From contig CAYGTI010000003.1 of assembly GCA_964352785.1 (NCBI GenBank), positions 1 through 64,000 on the forward strand: a stretch of DNA of 64,000 bases, given 5' to 3'. Below the pieces are notes generated by a model. It made no database searches. It was not told the origin of the DNA and saw only the letters and a program-made list of their open reading frames with translations. Position numbers and translations under genes: made by a program. This DNA comes from JACOMS01 sp964352785 (GTDB taxonomy: Bacteria > Pseudomonadota > Alphaproteobacteria > Caulobacterales > Maricaulaceae). Below, piece by piece: positions 17,064-25,217 of this stretch (its first letter is position 1; each line of letters opens with the position of its first letter).

Positions 17064-17152
17064 ACCGCTACATAGACTGAAAACATTAAAAGAGCAACAA
17101 ACGTGCATGCATAGGTCGATTTCAAAAACGTATTGAAATTATATAGGCAAGG

Positions 17153-17758
17153 TCAGGCGCTAAGAAGACCCATTTCCATCAAGGTCGGGACAACTCCGAT
17201 GTCGTGGTCGATTAAAAATGCTGTCAGCCCTGCCTCTTGCGCGGCGGTCACATTGATTTGCGTATCGTCGAAAAACCAGACGTCTTTTGCTCCGACGCCC
17301 ATGTGGATGAGCGGAATAGCATAACTTTCCGGGCTTGGTTTCGCAGCATGAATGAGGTGGGAGGCAAAGGCATGATCAAAATGGGCCTCAATGTCGATAT
17401 GTGTTTTTAGATGTGCCCAATGCAGCGCGTTGGTATTTGATAGGCAAGCCACAGTATAGGTTTTGCGCAAGTTATTAAGCGCGGGCTTAACACCGTAATA
17501 GGTCCGCCCGACCCAATGCTGCCATTCATGTTTGAGGGTTTTCGCGTCCATCTTCAGAGAGAAAATACGGATCATCTCGGCCGCAAATGCATCGTCATCA
17601 CAGCGGCCAATTTCATAATCGCGGAGTATTTTTGATTTTGCAAAATGTCTTAGGACTTGCTCACGGGACAATGCCGTGAGCGCCATCAAGGCCTCGATAC
17701 CCGTCCAGCGGACAATCACGCCGCCAAGGTCAAAAAGCAGAACTTTTGGCGCGTTCAT
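17153..17758 (-). CDS. HAD-family hydrolase (phosphatase-like)
   Basis: 201 aa. Motif I appears as FDLGGVIV (residues 9-16) where the nucleophile Asp is followed by LGGV, the form seen in YihX-type α-glucose-1-phosphate phosphatases and related enzymes. Motif II is SNTNALHW near 107-114, and motif III/IV WFFDDTQINV near 160-169. A helical cap lies between. Its substrate is not certain. It starts 12 bases after the pckA stop and is probably co-transcribed with it. Confidence 0.85.
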   Translation of the reverse strand: MNAPKVLLFDLGGVIVRWTGIEALMALTALSREQVLRHFAKSKILRDYEIGRCDDDAFAAEMIRIFSLKMDAKTLKHEWQHWVGRTYYGVKPALNNLRKTYTVACLSNTNALHWAHLKTHIDIEAHFDHAFASHLIHAAKPSPESYAIPLIHMGVGAKDVWFFDDTQINVTAAQEAGLTAFLIDHDIGVVPTLMEMGLLSA

Positions 17759-17770
17759 CTCTGCGCGTAT

Positions 17771-19369
17771 TTAAGCGGCAGCCGGCGCGGCAGCTTTAAC
17801 ATCTGCTGAGACGTGGCTTTCGAATTTTGCGAAATTATCAATGAACATCTGCACCAGTTTTTCGGCTTGCGCGTCATAGGCTGCGCCGTCTGACCATGTG
17901 GAGCGTGGGTCCAGAAGGCGGCTCTCTACGCCGTCAATTGAGACAGGGACATCCACGCCGAAGTTTTTGTCTTGGCGAAACTCACCTTTGGCAAGCGATC
18001 CATCAAGCGCGGCGTTGAGCATTGTGCGCGTGGCTTTGATTGGCATCCGGTGTCCGGTGCCGTAAGGCCCGGCGGTCCAGCCCGTATTCACCAGCCAGCA
18101 TTCTACATTGTGCTCGGCGATCAAGTCGCGCAGCAACTCTCCGTAAACGGCGGGATGGCGCGGCATAAACGGCGCGCCGAAACAGGCTGAGAATGTGGCT
18201 GTTGGCTCTGTGACGCCTTTTTCAGTGCCGGCGACTTTGGCGGTATAGCCAGAGAGAAAATGATACATGGCCTGTTGCGGGGTTAGCTTGGAGATTGGCG
18301 GCAAAACACCAAACGCGTCCGCCGTGAGCATTACAAGTGTTTTTGGCTGTCCGCAGCGGCCTGTCGGGCTGGCGTTCGGGATGGCCGTGAGGTCATAAGC
18401 GCCGCGGCTATTTTCAGCCAGACTGGTGTCGTTAAAGTCTAGCTCACGCGTGACCGGATCCATGACAACATTTTCCAAAACAGTGCCCCACATTTTAGTG
18501 GTTGCGAAAATTTCAGGCTCGGCTTCCTCGGATAGTTTAATCATCTTGGCGTAACACCCGCCTTCAAAATTAAACAGACCATTTTCAGACCAGCCATGCT
18601 CATCGTCACCGACAAGTGTTCTATCCGGGTTCGCTGATAATGTGGTTTTGCCAGTACCAGATAGGCCAAAGAAAATAGCGCTATTGTCATCATCATCGAC
18701 ATTCACCGAGCAATGCATTGGCATGACGCGCTTGGCGGGGAGATAGTAGTTCAATGCAGAGAACACAGACTTTTTGGTCTCGCCCGCATAAGACGTTCCG
18801 CCGATCAAAATCAGCCGCTCGGTCATATTTACGGCAATCACCGTCTCTGAGCGGGTTCCGTGGCGCGCCGGGTCAGCACGAAAAGACGGAAGGTTGATGA
18901 TGGTGAATTCAGATTTGAAATTTGCAAGCTCTTCGGCATTGGGTTGGCGCAAAAGATGGTGCACGAACAGGCCGTGCCACGCATATTCAGTCACGATTTG
19001 TACAGGAAGGCGGTGATCCAAATCCGCGCCGCCAAATGTGTCCTGTCCGTAGAGATTTTCAACGGTTGCCATATGTGCTGCGAAATCTGTGCGCAGGGCC
19101 GTAAAATGCTCGGGCGTCATGGAGGCGTTACCCTCCCACCATACTGTGTTTTCGGTTTCAGCGTCGCGAACAACAAATTTATCGGTGGCTGAGCGGCCCG
19201 TATGTTTTCCGGTTGTGACAACTAATGCGCCGCCTTTGGCAACTTTTGAATCACCGCTCTGAACGGCCGTTTCGTAGAATCTGGCAGGCGTCCAGTTCCA
19301 GTGAATAGTGTAATCGCCGTTGAAACCTTCAATGCCGAGCGTGCGCTCTGAACTATCCGACCTTGTCAT
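17771..19369 (-). CDS. pckA: Phosphoenolpyruvate carboxykinase (ATP)
   Basis: 532 aa. Converts oxaloacetate + ATP to phosphoenolpyruvate + CO2, the entry to gluconeogenesis. The kinase P-loop GLSGTGKT is at 235-242 and the metal-binding LVGDDEHGW at 252-260; RNSSRGAYDLTAIPN-like and GRCGQPKTL segments are also typical. The promoter region to its right (19370-19504) contains a perfect 14-bp LacI-type palindrome about 108 bp upstream, which suggests carbon-source control. The HAD phosphatase gene follows directly. Confidence 0.97.
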   Translation of the reverse strand: MTRSDSSERTLGIEGFNGDYTIHWNWTPARFYETAVQSGDSKVAKGGALVVTTGKHTGRSATDKFVVRDAETENTVWWEGNASMTPEHFTALRTDFAAHMATVENLYGQDTFGGADLDHRLPVQIVTEYAWHGLFVHHLLRQPNAEELANFKSEFTIINLPSFRADPARHGTRSETVIAVNMTERLILIGGTSYAGETKKSVFSALNYYLPAKRVMPMHCSVNVDDDDNSAIFFGLSGTGKTTLSANPDRTLVGDDEHGWSENGLFNFEGGCYAKMIKLSEEAEPEIFATTKMWGTVLENVVMDPVTRELDFNDTSLAENSRGAYDLTAIPNASPTGRCGQPKTLVMLTADAFGVLPPISKLTPQQAMYHFLSGYTAKVAGTEKGVTEPTATFSACFGAPFMPRHPAVYGELLRDLIAEHNVECWLVNTGWTAGPYGTGHRMPIKATRTMLNAALDGSLAKGEFRQDKNFGVDVPVSIDGVESRLLDPRSTWSDGAAYDAQAEKLVQMFIDNFAKFESHVSADVKAAAPAAA

Positions 19370-19476
19370 ACCAATTCCCTACATTTTGCGTGGGGACGTA
19401 GCACAATCCATACCAATTACCACCCATAAAACAGGGAATATCTTGAAATTAATCTATATATTTCAATAATTTAAGA

Positions 19477-19490
19477 TGACAGCGCTGTCA
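19477..19490. promoter_or_regulatory. LacI-family-type operator upstream of pckA
   Basis: TGACAGCGCTGTCA is a perfect 14-bp palindrome with the central CG step typical of LacI/GalR operators. It lies about 108 bp upstream of pckA and 28 bp before... the downstream end of the GST gene's stop at 19505, so pckA is the likely target. A LacI-family regulator, PckR, controls pckA in Sinorhizobium meliloti; whether its homologue binds here is inference. Confidence 0.55.
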
Positions 19491-19504
19491 AAACGTTTGA
19501 TTTA

Positions 19505-20137
19505 TCACGCTGAATAAGACGCTCTTTCTTTCATCGCGTCATGCCATTTTTGCAAAGCCGTTTGCGACTCCAAAGGATAGACTTTGACCCACCGCGCGAA
19601 ATCGACGCAAATCGTAGCTGTAATATCTGCCACAGAGTAATCCGTGCCAGCCACATAGTCATTCTGCTCAAGTTGCGTGTTTAAGGTCTCAAAAAACCAT
19701 CCAATGCGTTTCAAACCGCGCGCTGCAAGTTCGGGTATTTGAGCAACGTTATGCGGCCCGGGCAGAGCGCGGTCTTTCATACCGGGTGAGCTATTACGCA
19801 AAGCTTCGGCAATAGCCATCAGGCCCTCATTTTCGCAACGCCAATTCCATTTTGCAATGAGCGCTTTTTCCCGCGGGGTTGTTCCCATCACCGGTATTTG
19901 CGGATAGGCCGCTTCAAGATAGGCCGCGATTTCAGCGTTCTCCGTCATGACGTAACCCTCATCTGTTACTAGCGCAGGTACAGTGCAGTTGGGATTGATC
20001 GCTCTGTAAGTTTCGCTCATTTGCTCGCCCTTGCGCAAGTCTATCTGAATGTTTTCATGCTCAATCCCTTTCTCTGAGAGCAGCATGCGCGCGCGGCGCG
20101 GGCTGGGGGCGGTCGTGCAATCATAGAGCTTGAGCAT
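19505..20137 (-). CDS. Glutathione S-transferase family protein
   Basis: 210 aa. N-terminal thioredoxin fold with the active-site region TTAPSPRRARMLLSEKG (8-24) and VPALVTDEGYVMTENAEIAAYL with cis-Pro and the glutathione-binding ENAEI. The C-terminal helical domain includes YSVADITATICVDFARW. Cytosolic; substrate unknown. Divergent from pirin with a 40-bp spacer, so the two genes may share regulation by redox or xenobiotic stress (inference). Confidence 0.9.
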   Translation of the reverse strand: MLKLYDCTTAPSPRRARMLLSEKGIEHENIQIDLRKGEQMSETYRAINPNCTVPALVTDEGYVMTENAEIAAYLEAAYPQIPVMGTTPREKALIAKWNWRCENEGLMAIAEALRNSSPGMKDRALPGPHNVAQIPELAARGLKRIGWFFETLNTQLEQNDYVAGTDYSVADITATICVDFARWVKVYPLESQTALQKWHDAMKERASYSA

Positions 20138-20176
20138 GGTAAGGCCTTGGATTAGTGTTGAGTTAAAGGAGATGAT

Positions 20177-21049
20177 ATGCCCGAGACGTCTGCAATCAAA
20201 GTTATTTTAGAGCCGCGCGCCAAAGATATTGGCGAGTTTGAAGTCAGACGAGCGCTACCTTTTGCGGCGCAGCGCTCCATTGGGCCGTGGATATTTTTTG
20301 ATCATTTCGGACCGGTTAGTTTCGCGCCCGGTGAAGGCATTAATGTGCGCCCGCATCCGCATATTAATTTGGCGACGGTCACATATTTGTTTGAAGGCGA
20401 AATTTATCACCGGGACAGCTTGGGCACGGCGATGGCTATTCATCCGGGCGCGATTAACCTCATGGTGGCAGGCAAAGGTATTGTTCATTCCGAGCGCACA
20501 CGGCCCGAATTGCGAGCCGCGGGCTATGACATGCACGGACTTCAGCTCTGGATGGCGCTGCCAGAAGATAAAGAAGAAATGGCGCCGGCGTTTTATCATC
20601 ACCCGGCGGAGTCTATTCCATCTGTGAATGTTGGCGGGGTGACGGTGCGTGTGATGATGGGCTCAGCGTATGGAAAAGTTTCGCCAGTGGAGACGTTTTC
20701 GCCAACGCTCTATCTTGAGGCAGATATGAAAGACGGACAAAGCCTCGCGCTGCCGGACGCCGATGAGATCGGTATTTATGTGGTGCGAGGCGAAGCGGAC
20801 ATCGACGGAGAGACCGCGCCTATCAATACAATGAGCGTCGTCAATACAGCGCTTGCAAAAACGATCGCCGCCAGAGGCGAAACCCGGTTTGCGCTGATCG
20901 GCGGCACGTCTTTGGGCCGTAGGCATCTGGAGTGGAATTTCGCCTCGTCGCGCAAAGACCGGATCGAAGCGGCCAAAGAAGATTGGAGGGCTGGAAATTT
21001 TCCAACGGTTCCCGGTGATGATAAAGACTTTATTCCGTTGCCTGAGTAA
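20177..21049 (+). CDS. Pirin family protein
   Basis: 290 aa bicupin. Metal ligands of the N-terminal cupin are visible as HPHINLATVTYLFEGEIYHR (HxH near 56-58, His near 74) and the second motif at SERTRPELR. Pirins bind iron; some have quercetinase activity, others act as redox-sensing regulators. ATG 20177 has AAAGGAGA directly upstream. Divergent from the GST-like gene at 19505-20137. Confidence 0.92.
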   Translation: MPETSAIKVILEPRAKDIGEFEVRRALPFAAQRSIGPWIFFDHFGPVSFAPGEGINVRPHPHINLATVTYLFEGEIYHRDSLGTAMAIHPGAINLMVAGKGIVHSERTRPELRAAGYDMHGLQLWMALPEDKEEMAPAFYHHPAESIPSVNVGGVTVRVMMGSAYGKVSPVETFSPTLYLEADMKDGQSLALPDADEIGIYVVRGEADIDGETAPINTMSVVNTALAKTIAARGETRFALIGGTSLGRRHLEWNFASSRKDRIEAAKEDWRAGNFPTVPGDDKDFIPLPE

Positions 21050-21070
21050 AACGTTCAGTCACTTGACGCG

Positions 21071-22870
21071 TTAGTCGTTATCCGCTTCTAACTCTCTGAT
21101 TTCTTTTTGTAGTGTCAGAATGTCTTTACGTTTCTTTAGTGTTTCCAAGACCTGTTCTAACTCGGCATTTGATGTTCTATTACTCTGCGACATTTCTTGA
21201 AGTTGAGCCGCAAATAACTCTTCTTCAAACTTAATTCGGTTGCGTTCTTGCGTTAAAAATTCACTGTTCAAAGCCGTGTCGCCTTCCAATAGAGCTAAAG
21301 CGAGGTTCTTATCGCGCGTAGCGTTGAGCGTCTCAATATTAATGTCGGATTCTAAACTGGACTTTGTTAAATTATTTTGCTGCTCGATCCTAGCCTTTTC
21401 AATATCCAGAGCAGCTTGAGCAATGGCCTGCTGACCTTTCGCCGTTTCAACATTAAGTGTCACGACCTCTGAAATTATCTCAAATGGGGCTTTGAATACA
21501 GCGAGCGTTGCGCTGGCCATTTCATTGATTTCACTCGGACGTTCGACGTCAAAATCAATCAAAATGCCATTATCAAATTTCAGTCCAGCCGTGCGAGTCG
21601 TAAACATTGAGCCATTTGCGCCAATGGAATCCAGAGGTGCGCCATTAGGTATATTTTCTGTCTGGCTTTTGGTCGTAATGTCTACGATGTCTCCAGCAAA
21701 ATTTTTGACACGTTTGTTGAGAGAAAACCTGACAGGTAAAAGCCGTTTATACATAAACCCGTTACAGAATTTCTCGGAGTTAGATGTGGCGTTAAAGCAG
21801 GAATGAAATTGTGATGTTTTGGAGGGGACAAATGCGGTATTTGATCCTGTATTTTCTAAAGGCATCACATCAACACTTAAATTACTCGCCATTTTGCATA
21901 TGCGTTCATTGAAAGCCTCTATGTCTTTAGGGTTTGAAGGGTTTATGGTTTCTTTGTGTACGAACGCACCGACATTGTTTTGATCATCATCACTCCAGAT
22001 GATGTCAGGGGCGTCGTCTTCACATAATTTCGATTTTTGAACTTTACTGTGCAGTGGCATAATCATACGCGCCATCAAATCTTCGATATTGGTGGGTAAA
22101 GATATTTCATTATCTTTATTCATCAAAAGAGCGCGATTATCAAAGGCACTTGCTGCGACGGGTACTGACTGGCCGCCCAAGGCGACTGCAGACGCGACAG
22201 ACGTCATAATAAGGCCCGTTTTATCAGAGGCTTCTAAGTCCGCAGATTGGAGAAGCCCAAAATTATTGACCTTTATATTGTGGGTTTCACTTCGGGTCAC
22301 AGAGTGAGGGAAGTTTGCTACGAATCTGTAACGTGTGTCTGCAACAGGCCCTAAAAGTTCAAAGTTAAGCGTATCTTCAACGGTGTTGATCCCTGAGTCA
22401 GAGACATTCCCGCCATTAGCTATGGCCGTTTGATAAGCGGTTTTAGCATCATTGAGTTTTGTGAGTATATTTGCTTCATCAACTCTTGCTGTCGCAAGTT
22501 CAGAGCTTAACTCTGCTTCAACTTTCTTAAATTGGGTGAGTGTATCGCCGTCAATATTTCTACTGATTGCAATGGCCACTAACTGAGCGGCCTGCGCTTG
22601 TTTGGCGGCTAAAGCATTCGCGACATCGGTGCTGTTTTTGTGCTTTGTCTCAAGCGTTTCAATTTTTTCAGAAAGCTCTAAGAGCGTTTTTATGGGGGTA
22701 ATCTTACGCGTTAGCGAAACATCAGCATATTGAATCGGCACTGAATATGTAAAGCCATCTGCAATTTTATCCGGACTAATATTCTTTGTTGTAACAGACG
22801 CGCATCCACTAAGAAGTATAGCGGTATAAGGCAAAATACTAACTATATTACGAGTGTGTTTTAAAATCAT
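21071..22870 (-). CDS. Hypothetical lipoprotein with coiled coils, 599 aa
   Basis: Signal sequence with lipobox LLSGC (Cys 23). Long heptad-like stretches occupy about 60-150 (LETKHKNS, AKQAQAAQ, VEAELSSEL) and about 470-599, where Gln/Glu/Lys-rich helices (ALDIEKARIEQQ, LEQVLETLKKRKDILTLQKE) suggest an extended coiled coil. The middle part (about 160-460) is probably globular with four Cys. No family recognised. It is monocistronic and slightly AT-richer than its neighbours. Outer-membrane or inner-membrane anchoring cannot be decided (no Asp at +2). Confidence 0.8.
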   Translation of the reverse strand: MILKHTRNIVSILPYTAILLSGCASVTTKNISPDKIADGFTYSVPIQYADVSLTRKITPIKTLLELSEKIETLETKHKNSTDVANALAAKQAQAAQLVAIAISRNIDGDTLTQFKKVEAELSSELATARVDEANILTKLNDAKTAYQTAIANGGNVSDSGINTVEDTLNFELLGPVADTRYRFVANFPHSVTRSETHNIKVNNFGLLQSADLEASDKTGLIMTSVASAVALGGQSVPVAASAFDNRALLMNKDNEISLPTNIEDLMARMIMPLHSKVQKSKLCEDDAPDIIWSDDDQNNVGAFVHKETINPSNPKDIEAFNERICKMASNLSVDVMPLENTGSNTAFVPSKTSQFHSCFNATSNSEKFCNGFMYKRLLPVRFSLNKRVKNFAGDIVDITTKSQTENIPNGAPLDSIGANGSMFTTRTAGLKFDNGILIDFDVERPSEINEMASATLAVFKAPFEIISEVVTLNVETAKGQQAIAQAALDIEKARIEQQNNLTKSSLESDINIETLNATRDKNLALALLEGDTALNSEFLTQERNRIKFEEELFAAQLQEMSQSNRTSNAELEQVLETLKKRKDILTLQKEIRELEADND

Positions 22871-22996
22871 TTTGCGCCCCTTAAGTGTATTATTCCTCGT
22901 AACACACTTTGAGGTTGACCTGAAGAATTTTCTTCAGGTTATACAACGAAAACAAATTATAGCTAAAATCAACGCGCCGGTACGTTGTCTAATGAA

Positions 22997-23419
22997 TTAG
23001 ATCGCAAAGAGCTGGCTATCATCCTTAAAGCTTTTAAACTCGAGGGCGTTGCCCGACGGATCTAAAAAGAACATCGTAGCTTGTTCGCCGGTCTCGCCTT
23101 TGAAGCGGATATAAGGCTCAATAATGAACTCTGTCTTAGCGGCTTGAAGGCGAGTTGCAAGCGCATGCCACTCATCCCAATTTAAAACGACGCCGAAATG
23201 GCGCACGGGAACATCTTTGCCGTCGACAGGGTTTGTTGGCTCATTGCCTGAAAGCCCTTCTGGTTTAACGTGAAAGGAGAGCTGATGGCCAAAAAAATCA
23301 AAGTCGATCCATTTTTCCGCTTCGCGTCCAACAGTGCAGCCTAAAATATCACTATAAAAATGCCGCGTGATCTCTTTGTCTTTGATCGGAGCGGCCAGAT
23401 GAAAGGGACGTAAAGACAT
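22997..23419 (-). CDS. VOC superfamily (glyoxalase/dioxygenase fold) protein
   Basis: 140 aa. Two βαβββ units: HLAAPIKDKEITRHFYSDILGC at the start (His 7 as probable metal ligand), RHFGVVLNWDEWHAL in the middle and FFLDPSGNALEFKSF at the end with the acidic ligand. This subgroup resembles extradiol dioxygenase-like proteins; no defined substrate. It begins 18 bases after the GST-like gene at 23438 and shares its direction, suggesting a glutathione-linked detoxification pair. Confidence 0.9.
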   Translation of the reverse strand: MSLRPFHLAAPIKDKEITRHFYSDILGCTVGREAEKWIDFDFFGHQLSFHVKPEGLSGNEPTNPVDGKDVPVRHFGVVLNWDEWHALATRLQAAKTEFIIEPYIRFKGETGEQATMFFLDPSGNALEFKSFKDDSQLFAI

Positions 23420-23437
23420 AAGCGGTCTCAGATTATA

Positions 23438-24067
23438 TTATTTTGGGCCATAAGCGTAGTCGCCGCCTTTTTCGAGGGCGCGCAAATAAGCGGGGCGCTG
23501 ATGGATTTTCTCAACATATTCTTGGCACGCATCATAGCCTTTGAGGCGTCCGCGCGCCTTTGCAGCTTCAAGCGGGAAGATCATTTGAATATCTGCGCCT
23601 GACACCTCATCGCCGGCAAAATACTCGTGCCCGATCAGGTGATATTCACAGTAATCGAGAACGCCTTTAATTTCACCCATAATCAACGGTGAGAGAGGCG
23701 CTGCAGCGTCGCCTAAAAAACCTGTGTAAAGCGCGAGAAGGAACGGCAACATGGCTGACCCTTCGGCAAAGTGTAAAAAATGGACATAATCAATATAATC
23801 CTGCGTACCCGTCTCGGGGCGAAGGCGTCCATTGCCATACATATCCAAAATATAAACGATAATGGCGCCGGTTTCGGCAATCACATTATCGCCGTCAACA
23901 ATAACAGGGGATTTGCCCAAGGGATGGATGGATTTTAGCTCAGCCGGAGCGCGGTTTGTATCGGGATCACGTTGGTAATGCCGGATATCATAGTCAAGGC
24001 CCAGTTCCTCGAAGAGCCATAAGATACGCTGGGAGCGGGAATTGTTCAGGTGATGCAAAGTAATCAT
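23438..24067 (-). CDS. Glutathione S-transferase family protein
   Basis: 209 aa. N-domain HHLNNSRSQRILWLFEELGLDYD with the active-site Ser region at 9-12, cis-Pro in LGKSPVIVDGD and AETGAIIVYIL for glutathione binding; C-domain with VSGADIQMIFPLEAA. Closest in style to the 15628 gene (both open MITxHHL and have the LLW/ILW-EELG helix), suggesting an ancient duplication. Followed by the VOC protein gene on the same strand. Confidence 0.9.
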   Translation of the reverse strand: MITLHHLNNSRSQRILWLFEELGLDYDIRHYQRDPDTNRAPAELKSIHPLGKSPVIVDGDNVIAETGAIIVYILDMYGNGRLRPETGTQDYIDYVHFLHFAEGSAMLPFLLALYTGFLGDAAAPLSPLIMGEIKGVLDYCEYHLIGHEYFAGDEVSGADIQMIFPLEAAKARGRLKGYDACQEYVEKIHQRPAYLRALEKGGDYAYGPK

Positions 24068-24142
24068 GCGTCAATATCTCTGCGCGCAACGGATTAAGCA
24101 AGCTTGATTTTGAAATAACTGACGTTGGACGCGCGGCGCTGT

Positions 24143-24289
24143 TTAAGAGCGGGTAGAATTTGCTGCATTTTGGGTGGGTGTTTGATCTGCAGATTTTCCA
24201 GCAAAAGATTCTGTCGCAAGGAACAGTGCGGCAGTACATAACGCGCTAACAATCAGCCCGTATTGGAAAGCTTTTAAAACAGATCGCAT
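24143..24289 (-). CDS. Small secreted or membrane peptide, 48 aa
   Basis: ATG 24287-24289 opens a 48-codon frame: basic start MRSVLK, hydrophobic core (GLIVSALCTAALFLA), then a possible signal-peptidase site ESFA-GK and a short Ser/Thr/Asn/Gln-rich tail. It lies in an otherwise empty 397-bp gap and its layout is that of a signal peptide plus a small tail. A TTAA-N6-TTAA sequence at 24320-24333 stands 30 bp upstream. No homologue recalled; could be chance. Confidence 0.4.
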   Translation of the reverse strand: MRSVLKAFQYGLIVSALCTAALFLATESFAGKSADQTPTQNAANSTRS

Positions 24290-24464
24290 AAGGCCCCGGG
24301 TGGTGAAATTTACACATTGTTAAGCAAGATTAACGCCACAGTGCCGCGTAAAGCAACAGATTATCTGAATTTATGGTTAAAACAAACATTGTCCTTGCGC
24401 ACAATAGACGCGCAATAGAGCGGTAAAACCTTGGTTTTGAGTCAATGTTGGTTGCTGGCGGAGC

Positions 24465-25208
24465 CTAAACGCCGTGCTCTAATTCATAGAGCTTAGCTTC
24501 TTTGATAAAGGCGTAATGCGCGCAATCCACAGACAGGATAAATCCGCGTGTTCCCGACAAAATATGCCGCCGCAGAATAAAATATTTGAGAAAGGTAAGA
24601 GGCAGTATCAAAGCCAGCTTGACGCGCGAGGCGCGTTTCCCTTTCTGGAATTTATCCTGCGCTTTATAACCCGCATATTTGTTATTTTTAGCGACAGCAA
24701 TATCGACAGATTTTTCGCCGTAATGGATCATAAAGCCTTTAGCCTGTTTGGCTCTGCCGTTGAGCCGCCCTGGAATGTGGACGCGGGCTTGGCAATATTC
24801 AAAAAGGTCTTTCTTGAAAAATTTGATGCGGTTGGAGTGCCTCACCCAGCGGCTGGGTGGATGGCCCATGAAATACTCCATAATACGAATATTAAGCGCG
24901 TCGGCATCGTTGCTTTCCATCACATCAATCAGGCTTTGGCGAAGTTGATTGTCGATGCGCTCATCTGCATCGAGGCTGAGCACCCAGTCGTGATCACACA
25001 GGCCCAGCGCATGGGTGCGTTGATCATATTCCGTCACCCAGTCATTGTGAGACACATGGTCGGTGTATTCGTGCGCAATTTCGAGTGTTCTATCAGTGCT
25101 GCCGGAGTCGACAACGACGATTTGCGCGAAATCTTTGACGCTCTCCAGCGCGCGCCGGATATTATGCTCCTCATTTTGCGCAATAATGTAGACTGAGGCG
25201 CGGATCAT
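24465..25208 (-). CDS. Glycosyltransferase family 2 (WaaE-like)
   Basis: 247 aa GT-A fold. YIIAQNEEHNIRRALESV at 7-24, VVDSGSTDRTLEIA at 32-45 and the metal-binding LDADER near 78-83 are typical of the WaaE/KdtX-type group that adds glucose to the lipopolysaccharide core. The C-terminal part has a hydrophobic segment (LALILPLTFLKYFIL). Nine bases downstream of the M28 peptidase stop on the same strand. The acceptor is not determinable. Confidence 0.88.
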   Translation of the reverse strand: MIRASVYIIAQNEEHNIRRALESVKDFAQIVVVDSGSTDRTLEIAHEYTDHVSHNDWVTEYDQRTHALGLCDHDWVLSLDADERIDNQLRQSLIDVMESNDADALNIRIMEYFMGHPPSRWVRHSNRIKFFKKDLFEYCQARVHIPGRLNGRAKQAKGFMIHYGEKSVDIAVAKNNKYAGYKAQDKFQKGKRASRVKLALILPLTFLKYFILRRHILSGTRGFILSVDCAHYAFIKEAKLYELEHGV

Positions 25209-25217
25209 GATGTGGAT

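Noticed and set aside
24516..25196. 226-codon plus-strand frame over the glycosyltransferase
   Set aside because: Antisense shadow; the minus-strand protein has clear GT2 motifs and this frame has none.
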